This document shows positions 16,584-24,998 of a stretch of DNA of 34,455 nt, piece after piece. Every line of letters starts with the position of its first letter. The first letter of the stretch is position 1. Origin of the DNA: Fibrella rubiginis (GTDB taxonomy: Bacteria > Bacteroidota > Bacteroidia > Cytophagales > Spirosomataceae); NCBI RefSeq assembly GCF_017353185.1, contig NZ_JAFMYV010000020.1:1-34455 (forward strand), in the 5' to 3' direction. Both the position numbers and the translations under genes were made by a program. The notes below the pieces were generated by a model. The model was given only the letters and a program-made list of their open reading frames with translations, made no database searches and was not told the origin of the DNA.

Positions 16584-16889
16584 CTAGAAGTCCAGCTTAA
16601 GCCGCTCTACGACCTCATTGTTGACTAGGTGTTTTTCCACTAGCTCAGCCACGTCAGCTACCTGAACGTTACCATAATAGGTACCTTCCGGATACACGAC
16701 CAGGGCAGGGCCAAATGCGCAGGCATCCAGGCAACCCGCCCGTTGCGCCCGAATTTCTTTCTGCAAACCTCGTTGGGTTAACTCCTGTTTAAACGCGTCG
16801 AGCAGAGCGGCACCGTGTTCGGCTCCACACGACTTTTTGGGGGCTTCTTTTTGGTTGGTACAAACGAAAACGTGTTTGGCAAACTTCAT
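16584..16889 (-). CDS. Thioredoxin-like [2Fe-2S] ferredoxin domain protein
   Basis: This 101-residue protein has the fold and cysteine pattern of thioredoxin-like [2Fe-2S] ferredoxins (NuoE C-terminal type). The cluster ligands are Cys10, Cys21, Cys53 and Cys57, in the pattern C-x10-C-x31-C-x3-C, within HVFVCTNQ and AGCLDACAFGPALVVYPEG. Such stand-alone proteins are thought to carry electrons, but the partner is unknown. I chose the ATG at 16889, which opens on MKFAKHVFVC. An in-frame upstream ATG at 16919 would add ten polar residues not typical of the family. It lies upstream of the HAD gene on the same strand, 98 bases away, with an inverted repeat between. Confidence 0.88.
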   Translation of the reverse strand: MKFAKHVFVCTNQKEAPKKSCGAEHGAALLDAFKQELTQRGLQKEIRAQRAGCLDACAFGPALVVYPEGTYYGNVQVADVAELVEKHLVNNEVVERLKLDF

Positions 16890-17203
16890 GTGTGTATTAT
16901 TTTTAAGGTACTGTGTCAACTACGAAGGTAGCCCAGAAGGGCCAATTAAACGGTAGCACCCATTGACGGTCTAAGCCAGTACATAGCATTTGCATCGGTC
17001 CTGACGGTTTCGTCGTATGTTGGTATGATTATGGCTAGAAACACCTTGATTTAAGCCCACTTTAGAAATTTTTGGGTACAACTCTTGTATGTTTTAAGTA
17101 GAGTTTGTTATTTTGATAAGAATTCTTCTCCTCTCACACAAATCTTAACACGGAACACACACTATCGAAGAAACGCTCTACGTTACCTAATTGTCTTTCT
17201 GAA
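16890..17203. promoter_or_regulatory. Divergent intergenic region, ferredoxin / ECF sigma factor
   Basis: These 314 bases separate divergent genes and hold both promoters. The half next to the sigma gene is A+T-rich. No repeat, RNA gene or credible small ORF is visible; a candidate promoter is listed separately. Confidence 0.45.
17084..17115 (+). promoter_or_regulatory. Candidate promoter of the ECF sigma operon
   Basis: CTTG at 17084-17087 and TTATTTTG at 17108-17115 are 20 bases apart. They approximate the Bacteroidota housekeeping promoter (TTTG, about 19 bases, TAnnTTTG) with one mismatch in each element. This would leave an mRNA leader of about 80 bases before the ATG at 17204. Confidence 0.3.
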
Positions 17204-17803
17204 ATGGAAAAAGCCCAGGTTAACGACAGTGAGCTAATTTCGTTGTATATCCGTGGTAGTGAGAAAGCCTTTGAAAAGTTAGTTCAGCGGCATAAGAACA
17301 AGGTCTTCACAACGATCTACATGATCGTTAAAGACCAGTATATCGCAGAAGATTTAATGCAGGACACCTTTATCAAGGCTGTCGATACCATTAAGTCGGG
17401 CCGCTATAACGAAGAAGGCAAATTCCTGCCCTGGATCGTCCGCATCGCTCACAATCTGGCCATCGACTATTTCCGGCGAGATAAACGCTACCCCAATGTG
17501 GTGTTTGAAGACGGAAGCAGCGTGTTTAACACGTTAGAATTTGCCGAAGACTCAGTGGAGACGGTGCAGATTCGGCGTGAAACACACGAGCACCTGCGTG
17601 AGTTGATTCAGCGGTTGCCGGAACAACAGCGTCAGGTATTGATTATGCGGCACTACGAGGAAATGAGTTTCCAAGAGATTGCCGATGCGACCGGCGTCAG
17701 TATTAACACAGCTTTGGGACGTATGCGTTATGCACTCATAAACCTGCGCAAGCAGTTAAGCAAACGCCCTGTTAGCTATGACAAAAACATTTACCCAAGA
17801 TGA
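17204..17803 (+). CDS. ECF-type RNA polymerase sigma factor
   Basis: This 199-residue sigma-70 family protein has only regions 2 and 4, as ECF sigma factors do. Region 2 covers about residues 20-95 with AEDLMQDTFIKA (core binding) and FLPWIVRIAHNLAIDYFRRDKR (-10 recognition). Region 4 covers about 130-190, with LPEQQRQVLIMRHYEEMSFQEIADATGVSINTALGRMRYALINLRK forming the helix-turn-helix. The stop codon lies inside the next gene: the two overlap by 26 bases, which suggests translational coupling. No classical membrane anti-sigma factor (FecR or zinc-binding type) follows. A secreted M28 peptidase is next but one, so the operon may respond to envelope or nutrient conditions; that is inference. 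Confidence 0.94.
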   Translation: MEKAQVNDSELISLYIRGSEKAFEKLVQRHKNKVFTTIYMIVKDQYIAEDLMQDTFIKAVDTIKSGRYNEEGKFLPWIVRIAHNLAIDYFRRDKRYPNVVFEDGSSVFNTLEFAEDSVETVQIRRETHEHLRELIQRLPEQQRQVLIMRHYEEMSFQEIADATGVSINTALGRMRYALINLRKQLSKRPVSYDKNIYPR

Positions 17804-18041
17804 CGTAATCCGGTACGTCTACGAAGAAACTTCTGAAGAGGAGAATCTGCTGATTGAAGAAGCGCTCATGGTTGAGCCAGTCCTGATGGGCTTCTTTCTG
17901 GATACCCTCGAGTTGCGCTCGCTGATGAACAAGATTGAGCGTCAGCCACGCCACTCAACGGTCGAGTCGATCCTGTCTTATTCTGCCAATCATTTTAGTG
18001 CTCAGCTACGCAGACCCCGCACGCATCGGGGTATGGTATAG
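17778..18041 (+). CDS. Small acidic protein overlapping the ECF sigma gene
   Basis: I do not recognise this 87-residue protein by name. It begins 26 bases inside the sigma factor gene in another frame. The first 45 residues are strongly acidic (DDVIRYVYEETSEEENLLIEEALMVEP), followed by a hydrophobic/amphipathic helix (VLMGFFLDTLELRSLMNKIE) and a basic tail (RRPRTHRG). There is no membrane helix, signal peptide or zinc-ligand (HxxxCxxC) motif. The overlap and the small helical, acidic character suggest a soluble regulator of the sigma factor, possibly a minimal anti-sigma protein. The ATG at 17778 is the only start giving this reading. Its position makes a real gene likely; its role is inference. 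Confidence 0.7.
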   Translation: MTKTFTQDDVIRYVYEETSEEENLLIEEALMVEPVLMGFFLDTLELRSLMNKIERQPRHSTVESILSYSANHFSAQLRRPRTHRGMV

Positions 18042-18074
18042 CTGGGCATTTCTTGTTTTCACAACATCCTCCAC

Positions 18075-19628
18075 ATGTCGAGACTTATCCATCGGCTGCC
18101 TCATTACGGGGCAGCCGCTTTGGCTTTATTGGCCACCCAAACGCCCAGTTTAGCCCAAAAACCTGCCAAACGAGCCACGGTGGCCGTTTCCCCATCATCC
18201 ACTGCTTCGCCTGAAGAGAAACTAACGAAGTCGGAACTGGAGAATCACCTGCGTTTCATCGCTTCCGATGAGTTACAGGGTCGCCGGACGGGATCGCCGG
18301 GTAATATGATTGCGGCTCGCTACCTGGCCGAGCAGTTTCGGATGCTGGGCTTAAAACCCGCCGGCGACAACGACAGCTACTACCAGCGGGTGGATCTCCA
18401 GTTCAGTAAACCCGTCACTTCCGGCATCATCCGCGTCGGTAGCGACACACTAAACGTGGGTAAGCAATTTGTCGTAACAGGTGGAACTGCCACGGCAAAG
18501 ACGGCCCCCAGTGTCTATGTAGGGTACGGACTTACCGATGAAGATTATGCCAACAAGGATGTGAAGGGTAAATGGGTTATTACTCAGGTAGGTGGTCCTG
18601 ACGTAAAAAGTCCCCGCGAGCTACTTGGGTCGATAACAACTAAAGACAAACTGGCCACCGAAAAAGGGGCGTTGGGTATTATTGAGTTATATGCTACCCC
18701 CGCTACGCCATGGACGTTTATTAGCCGGTATTTCAATAATGAACAACTCGCGCTGTCAGCAGCCGAGGGTTCCTTAGGCCAAGCATCATTGTTTCACGCC
18801 TGGGTAGACAATGGTAAAGGGCAGGCAGTTAAATTGAAGGACAACGCCGCTGTAACAGTGCAAACCACCGCACGGGCCGTAAACCCAGTGCAGGCCGTAA
18901 ACGTTGTGGGTATTATCGAAGGCACGGACCCGGCATTGAAAAATGAATACGTTCTCCTGACCGCCCACTTCGACCATATTGGCGTGGGCAAACAGGGTGG
19001 TGCACCCTACACGGCAGCAGACTCTATTTTCAATGGGGCGCGTGACAACGGCATGGGGACGGTGGGTCTGTTGGCGGCGGCGAAAGCCCTTGCGCAACAA
19101 CCACCCAAACGGTCGGTACTTATTGTGGCACTGACGGGCGAAGAGGTGGGTCTGCTCGGTAGCCGCTATTACGCTGAACACCCCCTGGTGCCCCTAAAAC
19201 AAACTATTTTCGATTTTAACATCGACGGCGCAGGCTATAACGACACCTCAATTATCTCGGTCATTGGCCTGGAACGCACGGGTGCCAAAGCCGAAATTGA
19301 GCAGGCCGCCCGTGATTTCGGGTTGGGCGTTTTTGCCGAACCTGCCCCAGAACAAGGTTTGTTCGACCGGTCAGACAACGTAAGTCTGGCGGCAAAAGGC
19401 GTACCCGCCCCTACCCTGTCGGAAGGGTTTAAAACGTTTGACGAGGAACTGATGAAAAACTACCACAGCGTAACTGACAGCCCCGACACGATTGATTATG
19501 ATTACCTGCTGCGGTTTTGTCAGACCTACGCCCGCGCCGCCCGGCTCATTGCTAACCGCGCCACACGCCCGTTCTGGATGGCGGGCGATAAGTATGAAGC
19601 CGCCGGAAAAGCCTTGTACGGTCGGTAA
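18075..19628 (+). CDS. Secreted M28 family metallopeptidase
   Basis: This 517-residue protein is a periplasmic or secreted di-zinc aminopeptidase-type peptidase. A signal peptide (about residues 1-27, ending SLAQ) is followed by a helical segment with NHLRFIASDELQGRRTGSPGN, typical of M28 proteins. A PA-like insert (about 130-250) may help select substrates. The zinc site is complete: His298 (HFDHIG), bridging Asp324 (RDNGMGT), catalytic Glu356 with Glu357 (TGEEVG), Asp384 (NIDGAG) and His464 (NYHSVTD). It begins 33 bases after the small acidic protein and is probably in the sigma operon. An uncleaved leader is possible but less likely. Confidence 0.93.
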   Translation: MSRLIHRLPHYGAAALALLATQTPSLAQKPAKRATVAVSPSSTASPEEKLTKSELENHLRFIASDELQGRRTGSPGNMIAARYLAEQFRMLGLKPAGDNDSYYQRVDLQFSKPVTSGIIRVGSDTLNVGKQFVVTGGTATAKTAPSVYVGYGLTDEDYANKDVKGKWVITQVGGPDVKSPRELLGSITTKDKLATEKGALGIIELYATPATPWTFISRYFNNEQLALSAAEGSLGQASLFHAWVDNGKGQAVKLKDNAAVTVQTTARAVNPVQAVNVVGIIEGTDPALKNEYVLLTAHFDHIGVGKQGGAPYTAADSIFNGARDNGMGTVGLLAAAKALAQQPPKRSVLIVALTGEEVGLLGSRYYAEHPLVPLKQTIFDFNIDGAGYNDTSIISVIGLERTGAKAEIEQAARDFGLGVFAEPAPEQGLFDRSDNVSLAAKGVPAPTLSEGFKTFDEELMKNYHSVTDSPDTIDYDYLLRFCQTYARAARLIANRATRPFWMAGDKYEAAGKALYGR

Positions 19629-19667
19629 AACTAAACCTGAAGGAAGGACGTTTATTCAGAAGATAGG

Positions 19668-19756
19668 TTAAGGTTTAAAGTCTGAGGTTTAACGTTGCTT
19701 GCCACTCTGCCCGGCCAAGCGCGACGCAACGTTAAACCTCAGACTTTAAACCTTAA
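19668..19756. repeat. Perfect 31-nt intergenic inverted repeat
   Basis: Arms 19668-19698 and 19726-19756 are exact reverse complements with a 27-nt G+C-rich loop. The arms contain repeated AGGTTTAA words. The right arm ends 18 bases before the ATG of the next gene, so in mRNA it would sit next to the ribosome binding region. Confidence 0.95.
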
Positions 19757-19774
19757 ACATTGACCTTATTTCCC

Positions 19775-20005
19775 ATGATTTTGAAGGCCCTGTTCATCTT
19801 TGTGTTGCTCATTGCTTTCGTGCCGCCGGTGCGCCGGTTTGTGTTCTACCTGTTGGTGGGGCGGCAACTGGTAAAAGAGCAGCGTCGTCAGCACGAGCGT
19901 ACCGCACCTCCCCGCGAGGGCGAAACCCGTGTAACCAAGCCGGCCAGCAAAGGCGGCACCACATTCAAGGGCGGCGAATACGTTGACTACGAAGAAGTAA
20001 AATAG
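19775..20005 (+). CDS. DUF4834-like small membrane protein
   Basis: This 76-residue protein has one N-terminal membrane helix (MILKALFIFVLLIAFVPPVRRFVFYLLVG, with the core at about residues 4-17). A basic cytoplasmic stretch (RQLVKEQRRQHER) and a low-complexity linker follow. The conserved tail GGEYVDYEEVK matches the usual GxYVDYEEI-type end of the Bacteroidota family DUF4834. The ATG at 19775 is preferred to an in-frame TTG at 19760. It is followed 19 bases later by an intrinsic terminator, which closes the transcription unit. The function is unknown. Confidence 0.8.
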   Translation: MILKALFIFVLLIAFVPPVRRFVFYLLVGRQLVKEQRRQHERTAPPREGETRVTKPASKGGTTFKGGEYVDYEEVK

Positions 20006-20024
20006 CTTTTAAGCTTTATTAACG

Positions 20025-20055
20025 AAGCCCGCGCTTACCTGCGCGGGCTTTTTTT
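20025..20055 (+). terminator. Intrinsic terminator after the DUF4834-like gene
   Basis: A 10-bp stem (20025-20034 with 20041-20050, AAGCCCGCGC) encloses a 6-nt loop and is followed by a T-run to 20055. This is a textbook rho-independent terminator on the + strand. Confidence 0.93.
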
Positions 20056-20222
20056 GTGTCACCTCGTGTTTAGCATAAGAAGGCACAACTAATTTGGACA
20101 AACGAACCCGGAGTTGTTAATTTATAGGGGCAGCCCGTGGATAAACCAAACTAATTAGGCTGTTTTTCACGTTTTCTATTTAATCAGTACACGGCCCACG
20201 CGGCCTGCACAAAATCCATCAC

Positions 20223-20993
20223 ATGAAGTTTTCTTCCCTTGCTCTTGTCGGCACCGTGTCGGCGCTTTTCACTGCACACCAGGCCGTTTCACAAGTTAGA
20301 AAAACACCTACCCGCCCGGCTCAGGCCCGTCCGGCAGCTACAGCAATGGCTTCGGCCAAATCGACGTTAGCCAACAGTAATGACTCGCTGAGTTACAGCA
20401 TTGGTTACAGTATTGCCCAGAGCATGAAGCAGCAGGGACTGACCAACGTGAACACGGTAGCGCTTGGGCAGGCTATTAATGACGCGTTGAAGGGGCAGAA
20501 GCTAGCCCTTGCCGAACCTCAGATGCAACAGATCATGATGAGCTACATGCAACAGCAGCAGATGGCCCGCATGGCAGAGCAGAATAAGCTGGCAGAACCC
20601 AACAAGAAAGCCGGAGCTGCTTTTCTGGCCGCAAACAAGACCAAGCCTGGTGTTCAGACTACAAGCAGTGGTTTACAGTATATTATTGAGAAAGAAGGAA
20701 CCGGAGCCAAACCAACCCTCACTGATCAAGTTAAGGTACATTATGTTGGTACGCTGCTCGATGGCAAAGAGTTTGATAGTTCAGTGCGGCGGGGTCAACC
20801 TGCCGTGTTTGGTGTGACGCAAGTGATTAAGGGCTGGACGGAAGTGCTACAACTCATGCCCGTTGGCTCGAAGTGGAAAGTGTTTATCCCATCAGATAGT
20901 GCTTACGGCGACCAGGGGCAAGGTCATGACATTGCTCCCGGCTCGACGCTGGTTTTTGACATTGAGTTACTGGACATTGTAAAATCTAATTAG
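20223..20993 (+). CDS. FKBP-type peptidyl-prolyl cis-trans isomerase (Mip/FkpA-like)
   Basis: This 256-residue periplasmic foldase has a signal peptide at about residues 1-23. A helical dimerisation domain follows (FKBP_N, about 55-130), with SLSYSIGYSIAQSMKQQG and a Gln/Met-rich helix. The FKBP catalytic domain spans about 150-253. Active-site features visible there are VHYVGTLLDGKEFDSS, VIKGWTEVLQLMPVGSKW, IPSDSAYG and STLVFDIELLDI, including the conserved Tyr, Asp, Phe, Trp and Tyr positions. The length fits Mip/FkpA. It precedes a Prc-like protease by 127 bases, separated by a perfect inverted repeat whose left arm overlaps this stop codon. Confidence 0.93.
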   Translation: MKFSSLALVGTVSALFTAHQAVSQVRKTPTRPAQARPAATAMASAKSTLANSNDSLSYSIGYSIAQSMKQQGLTNVNTVALGQAINDALKGQKLALAEPQMQQIMMSYMQQQQMARMAEQNKLAEPNKKAGAAFLAANKTKPGVQTTSSGLQYIIEKEGTGAKPTLTDQVKVHYVGTLLDGKEFDSSVRRGQPAVFGVTQVIKGWTEVLQLMPVGSKWKVFIPSDSAYGDQGQGHDIAPGSTLVFDIELLDIVKSN

Positions 20994-21112
20994 TGAATGA
21001 GCGATTGAGTGAATGAGCGAATGGTTTGGACTGCTGCGCGAGCATCTCTTTATGAAAACACTGCGCGAAGCGCTCCAAGCTATTCGCTCATTCACTCAAT
21101 CGCTCATTCACT
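20992..21112. repeat. Perfect 31-nt inverted repeat with long loop
   Basis: Arms 20992-21022 and 21082-21112 are exact reverse complements separated by 59 bases. Each arm contains GTGAATGAGCGA/TTGAGTGAATGAGCGA as an internal direct repeat. The left arm begins in the stop codon of the FKBP gene and the right arm ends 8 bases before the start codon of the protease gene. Confidence 0.95.
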
Positions 21113-21120
21113 CATTGTGT

Positions 21121-23220
21121 ATGAGAAAATACCTGATCACGCTGATTCCTGTGCTGATGCTGAGTCTTCAGCCCGACTCACGCTCTACGTCGGCCCCTGT
21201 GCCGTCTGTTACTGCTAAGGCTCCCGCCGCCGACGATTTGAAGCCGACGATGACCCAGGAGCGTGTGGAGCAGGTTGTTACGCAATTGCTGACCCGGCAT
21301 CACTACCGCAAAGTGCGGTTGAGTGACTCGCTGTCGGCGGTAGTTTGGGACAACTACCTTAAAGAAATGGATGCCAGCAAAGTCTATCTGCTGGCGTCGG
21401 ATATTGCAGCGTTCGACAAGTACAAATTTCAGATCGACGATGCACTGGTAAATGGCGACCTGACGGCGGCTTTCGATATGTTCAACGTGTTTCGTAAACG
21501 GCTGGCCGAACGGTCAGACTTTGTAAAGCAGACGCTGAGTAAGCCGTTTAATTTCTCGGCCGATGAGTCGTACAATACAGATCGGGAGAAGGCGGCATGG
21601 CCTAAAAATCTGGAAGAGCAAAACGAACTCTGGCGCAAAATGCTCAAGAACCAGGCACTGGAGCTAAAACTGACAGGTAAGGCTGATACAGCCGTAGCCA
21701 GCCTGATGAGCACCCGTTATAAAAGCCTGGAACGTCGGCAGGGCCGGATCAAGAGCGAAGATGTGTTCCAGATGTATATGAACGCCTTCGGTGAAGCCCT
21801 TGATCCACACACCAACTATTTCGCGCCCCGCACCGCCGATCTGTTCAACCAGGAAATGAGTCAGTCGCTGGAGGGCATTGGCGCGCTGTTACAGGAAGAC
21901 GGTGAATACACGAAAATATCGGATCTGGTGCCGGGTGGTCCTGCTTTCCGGAGTAAGCAATTCACCAAAGGTGACCGCATCATCGGCGTAGCACAAGGCG
22001 ACAATGGTCCCATGGTGAGCATTGTTGGTTTCCAGGTTGACGATGCTGTGAAACTGATTAAAGGTCCCAAAGGCACGGTAGTACGCCTGCAGGTACGGCC
22101 CGCTACGGCCCTTGCTGCCGACGTGCCTAAAGAGATCCGGATTGTTCGGGAAAAAATCAAGCTGGAAGAGCAACGTGCTCACAAAGAGGTTATTGACATT
22201 ACCGAAGACGGTCGTAACTATAAACTTGGCGTGGTAACGGTACCTCTGTTCTACCGTGATTTCGACGCGGCCCGTCGGCGCGAAAGTGAAGTGGCCAGTA
22301 CGACGACAGATGTGAAACGCCTGATCGACTCATTGAAATTGCAGAAGGTAGACGGCGTAGTGCTCGATCTGCGCGGTAATGGTGGTGGTTCGTTGCTGGA
22401 AGCAATCAACCTGACCGGTTTGTTTATCCAAAAAGGCCCCGTAGTACAGGTGCGTGACTCTGGCGGCGATACCGAAGTGATGGCCGACAATGATCCGTCT
22501 GTTACTTACGACGGTCCGCTGGCGATTTTGGTTGACCGGTTTAGCGCTTCGGCTTCAGAGATTTTCGCGGCGGCTATTCAGGATTATAAACGCGGGCTGA
22601 TTGTGGGTGGTCAGACGTTCGGTAAAGGCACCGTGCAGCAGCTTATTGATCTGAATAACATGTTGCCAAAAGAGCAGGATAAAGTGGGTCAGGTGAAAAT
22701 GACGGTGCAGAAGTTTTACCGCATCAACGGTAGCAGTACGCAGCACAAAGGCGTTACGCCCGACATTTCATTTCCCTCGCGCTTTTCGGCAGAAGAGTAC
22801 GGCGAGAGTGCACAGGCAAGTGCCCTCCCCTGGGATCAGATCGCCTCGACCCGCTTCGATGCCACCAGCTTTATTAATGACAAGCTGACTACCCGCCTGC
22901 GTGAGAAATATGAGCAGCGTTTGAAGACAGACGTCGATCTGAAGCGTGAAGCACAAGCCGTGGTTGATTTCAAAAAAGCGAAAGAGAACACGACGGTGTC
23001 GTTGCAGGAGAGTAAGCGCAAGAAAGAAAAAGACGACGCTGACAAGAAAGTAGCTGCCCTTGATAAGTCTGGCGCGCTTGATTCTGAAACACCTGAAACG
23101 CCCGCTACGGCAAAGGCAAAGAAGAAAAAAGACACGTACCTGATTGAAGCCGGACGTATTTTGTCGGATATGATTGCGCTGCAAGGCAAAGTCAAAACGG
23201 CCATGAACAGCAACAACTAG
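21121..23220 (+). CDS. prc: Tail-specific S41 protease (Prc-like)
   Basis: This 699-residue periplasmic serine protease is close to E. coli Prc in length and architecture. A short N-terminal hydrophobic signal precedes a helical N-terminal domain (about 35-240) that includes SKVYLLASDI and DPHTNYFAPRTADLF. A PDZ domain with LEGIGALLQEDGEYTKISDLVPGGPA follows, then the S41 core. Catalytic Ser477 lies in FSASASEI and Lys502 in FGKGTVQ, 25 residues apart as in Prc. The C-terminal part is highly charged, with Lys-rich coiled stretches. I chose the ATG at 21121: the frame is open back to 21013, but that stretch is the inverted repeat and its loop. It probably shares a transcript with the FKBP foldase, pairing folding with degradation in the periplasm. 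Confidence 0.93.
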   Translation: MRKYLITLIPVLMLSLQPDSRSTSAPVPSVTAKAPAADDLKPTMTQERVEQVVTQLLTRHHYRKVRLSDSLSAVVWDNYLKEMDASKVYLLASDIAAFDKYKFQIDDALVNGDLTAAFDMFNVFRKRLAERSDFVKQTLSKPFNFSADESYNTDREKAAWPKNLEEQNELWRKMLKNQALELKLTGKADTAVASLMSTRYKSLERRQGRIKSEDVFQMYMNAFGEALDPHTNYFAPRTADLFNQEMSQSLEGIGALLQEDGEYTKISDLVPGGPAFRSKQFTKGDRIIGVAQGDNGPMVSIVGFQVDDAVKLIKGPKGTVVRLQVRPATALAADVPKEIRIVREKIKLEEQRAHKEVIDITEDGRNYKLGVVTVPLFYRDFDAARRRESEVASTTTDVKRLIDSLKLQKVDGVVLDLRGNGGGSLLEAINLTGLFIQKGPVVQVRDSGGDTEVMADNDPSVTYDGPLAILVDRFSASASEIFAAAIQDYKRGLIVGGQTFGKGTVQQLIDLNNMLPKEQDKVGQVKMTVQKFYRINGSSTQHKGVTPDISFPSRFSAEEYGESAQASALPWDQIASTRFDATSFINDKLTTRLREKYEQRLKTDVDLKREAQAVVDFKKAKENTTVSLQESKRKKEKDDADKKVAALDKSGALDSETPETPATAKAKKKKDTYLIEAGRILSDMIALQGKVKTAMNSNN

Positions 23221-23238
23221 TCGATTAGTTTTTTTACC

Positions 23239-23276
23239 AAAAAGGGTCCAGACACTACCGTCTGGACCCTTTTTTT
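23239..23276. terminator. Bidirectional intrinsic terminator
   Basis: A 15-nt stem (23239-23253 with 23260-23274) with a 6-nt loop has a T-run on its right side and an A-run on its left. It can therefore terminate both the + strand protease transcript and the convergent - strand GH32 transcript. Confidence 0.92.
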
Positions 23277-23298
23277 GTGTGCAGCGAAGTAATACTCC

Positions 23299-23406
23299 GT
23301 TGCACAAGTATAGCGCATAGCTACGCGCTGAAGGTTGCTGACGCCCAGTCGAAGGGCCAGGCGTCAGCACCCTTCAGCGCGTAGCTACACCCACTACTTG
23401 TGCAAC
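23299..23406. repeat. 47-nt inverted repeat with an internal mismatch bubble
   Basis: Arms 23299-23345 and 23360-23406 pair except for one 7-nt bubble and a single mismatch; the loop is 14 nt. It lies between the bidirectional terminator and the 3' end of the GH32 gene, with no T-run of its own. Confidence 0.92.
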
Positions 23407-23428
23407 AAATTAGCAGAAGGCAGGAAAC

Positions 23429-24952
23429 TTATTTCACCTCCCAAACCGTCAACGCGTCAAAAACGGCAGCCCCACCGTCGGAAAACAGCTCGATGTTGCC
23501 TTCGTGCTTTGTAGGAAACACCAGGTCCGTCATCACTCGCTGACCATCATTGGCGAAGATTTCGATAATAGATTTGTCAACCAGCAGGTGCAGTTTCAGC
23601 CGTCCGTTTTGTGGAGCAACCCGCACCGATTCAATGCTGGGGAAGCGGTCGCTGAAGGTTACGTTGCCTGAATGCGTCCGGTCGAAGGAGAGTGTTTGAG
23701 TGGCGGTATCGTAGGTCAGAACGCTTTCTTCGGCTCCGCTTTTCAGCAATCGAATACCCACTTTTTTGGCTGAGCCTACTGTGATGGTAGCTTCCAGTTC
23801 GTAAGACTCACCAGCATAGCCAAGCGGCGTAGGCTTGTCGACAGTCATGTTGGTGATGGTCGTCACTTTCTTGCGGAAAGCAGCCAGCGATATAGGCGTT
23901 TGCACTAACCGGTATCCCTGCGGCGTATTCTGCAAACTCAACTCGCGCGGTACCGACATGGCTCCTTTAAAAGGCGTGGTGGGAATTTTGTTGGCATATT
24001 CCCAATCGTTGAGCCAGCCAATCATGATTGGCTTCCGGCGGTTGGTGGGGCGGTCGTTGAACGGAATACCAGCGTAGAAGTCTTTACCCTCGTCCACATA
24101 CAAAATCTCGTTTTGCCGCTGAGGCGTAAATGTTTTCCCATCAAAATCACCCACGAAATACTGCATGGCGAGGTAGTTTTTTTGCCGGTGCCCACTCGAC
24201 ACCGTCAGCACCCACTTCTTCGCCGACGACCCTTCCACCGGCACCTCAAACAGGGCCGGGCATTCCCAGACGCGGGTAGTGTCGCCCATGGGACCGAAAA
24301 GGCTCAGTAGTTTCCAGTCTTTCAGATTGACCGATTCGTAAAAGGCCGCCTGGTGATCGGTAGGTTTGATCACCGCCATAAGCCATTTCCTGCCGGGTGC
24401 ATACCAGAATACGTTCGGGTCACGAAACTCCTTAGTATGCAAATCCAGCACCGGATTATGGGCGTATTCGGTCCAGGTGCGGCCTTTATCAGCGCTGTAG
24501 GCCAGGTTTTGGTACTGCGCAGTTTGCTTGCCACCCGCAGAGACGTTGCCGGTATAGATGGCCACCATGCAGTCTTTGGTACCCACAGGACAAAGACCGC
24601 TTTGATTGTTTTTGTCAACCACGGTACTGCCCGAGAAGATGGCTGTCTGCGACTTTCCATCGGCGCTGGTAAACTCTGGAATTGCCAGGGGCAGGTGCTG
24701 CCAGCGGATCAAATCTTTGCTGGTAGCATGGCCCCAGCTCATGTGGCCCCACTCGTTGCCAAAAGGATTATGCTGGTAGAACAGGTGATATTCGCCGTTG
24801 GCATAAATCGTCCCGTTGGGGTCGTTGATCCAGTTTTTTGGCGGCGTAAAGTGATACCGGGGTCGGTACTCTTCTGCTTTCAGGGCTGGCTGGGCAAGTG
24901 AAAAATGGGCCGTAGTGAGCAGAAGGGCAATTTTTAGAGTCAGGATTTTCAT
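23429..24952 (-). CDS. Secreted GH32 glycosidase (levanase/invertase type)
   Basis: This 507-residue protein should hydrolyse beta-fructosidic bonds of sucrose, inulin or levan in the periplasm or outside the cell. The signal peptide is residues 1-20 (ending SLAQ). The five-bladed propeller has all three catalytic signatures: nucleophile Asp44 in WINDPNG, the transition-state stabiliser Asp178 in FRDPN and acid/base Glu230 in WECPALF. The C-terminal beta-sandwich (about 360-507) has IEIFANDGQRVMTDLVFP, typical of GH32. I chose the ATG at 24952; an earlier ATG at 25003 would disrupt the signal peptide and overlap a repeat. There is no fructose transporter or kinase nearby. It is downstream of the GntR gene on the same strand. 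Confidence 0.93.
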   Translation of the reverse strand: MKILTLKIALLLTTAHFSLAQPALKAEEYRPRYHFTPPKNWINDPNGTIYANGEYHLFYQHNPFGNEWGHMSWGHATSKDLIRWQHLPLAIPEFTSADGKSQTAIFSGSTVVDKNNQSGLCPVGTKDCMVAIYTGNVSAGGKQTAQYQNLAYSADKGRTWTEYAHNPVLDLHTKEFRDPNVFWYAPGRKWLMAVIKPTDHQAAFYESVNLKDWKLLSLFGPMGDTTRVWECPALFEVPVEGSSAKKWVLTVSSGHRQKNYLAMQYFVGDFDGKTFTPQRQNEILYVDEGKDFYAGIPFNDRPTNRRKPIMIGWLNDWEYANKIPTTPFKGAMSVPRELSLQNTPQGYRLVQTPISLAAFRKKVTTITNMTVDKPTPLGYAGESYELEATITVGSAKKVGIRLLKSGAEESVLTYDTATQTLSFDRTHSGNVTFSDRFPSIESVRVAPQNGRLKLHLLVDKSIIEIFANDGQRVMTDLVFPTKHEGNIELFSDGGAAVFDALTVWEVK

Positions 24953-24998
24953 ATGGGCAAAAGGTTGCACATTGTGGATTTGGATTAAGTATTTTTTT

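Noticed and set aside
21013..21120. 36-residue upstream extension of the Prc-like protease
   Set aside because: It is encoded by the loop and right arm of an inverted repeat; the ATG at 21121 gives a normal signal sequence.
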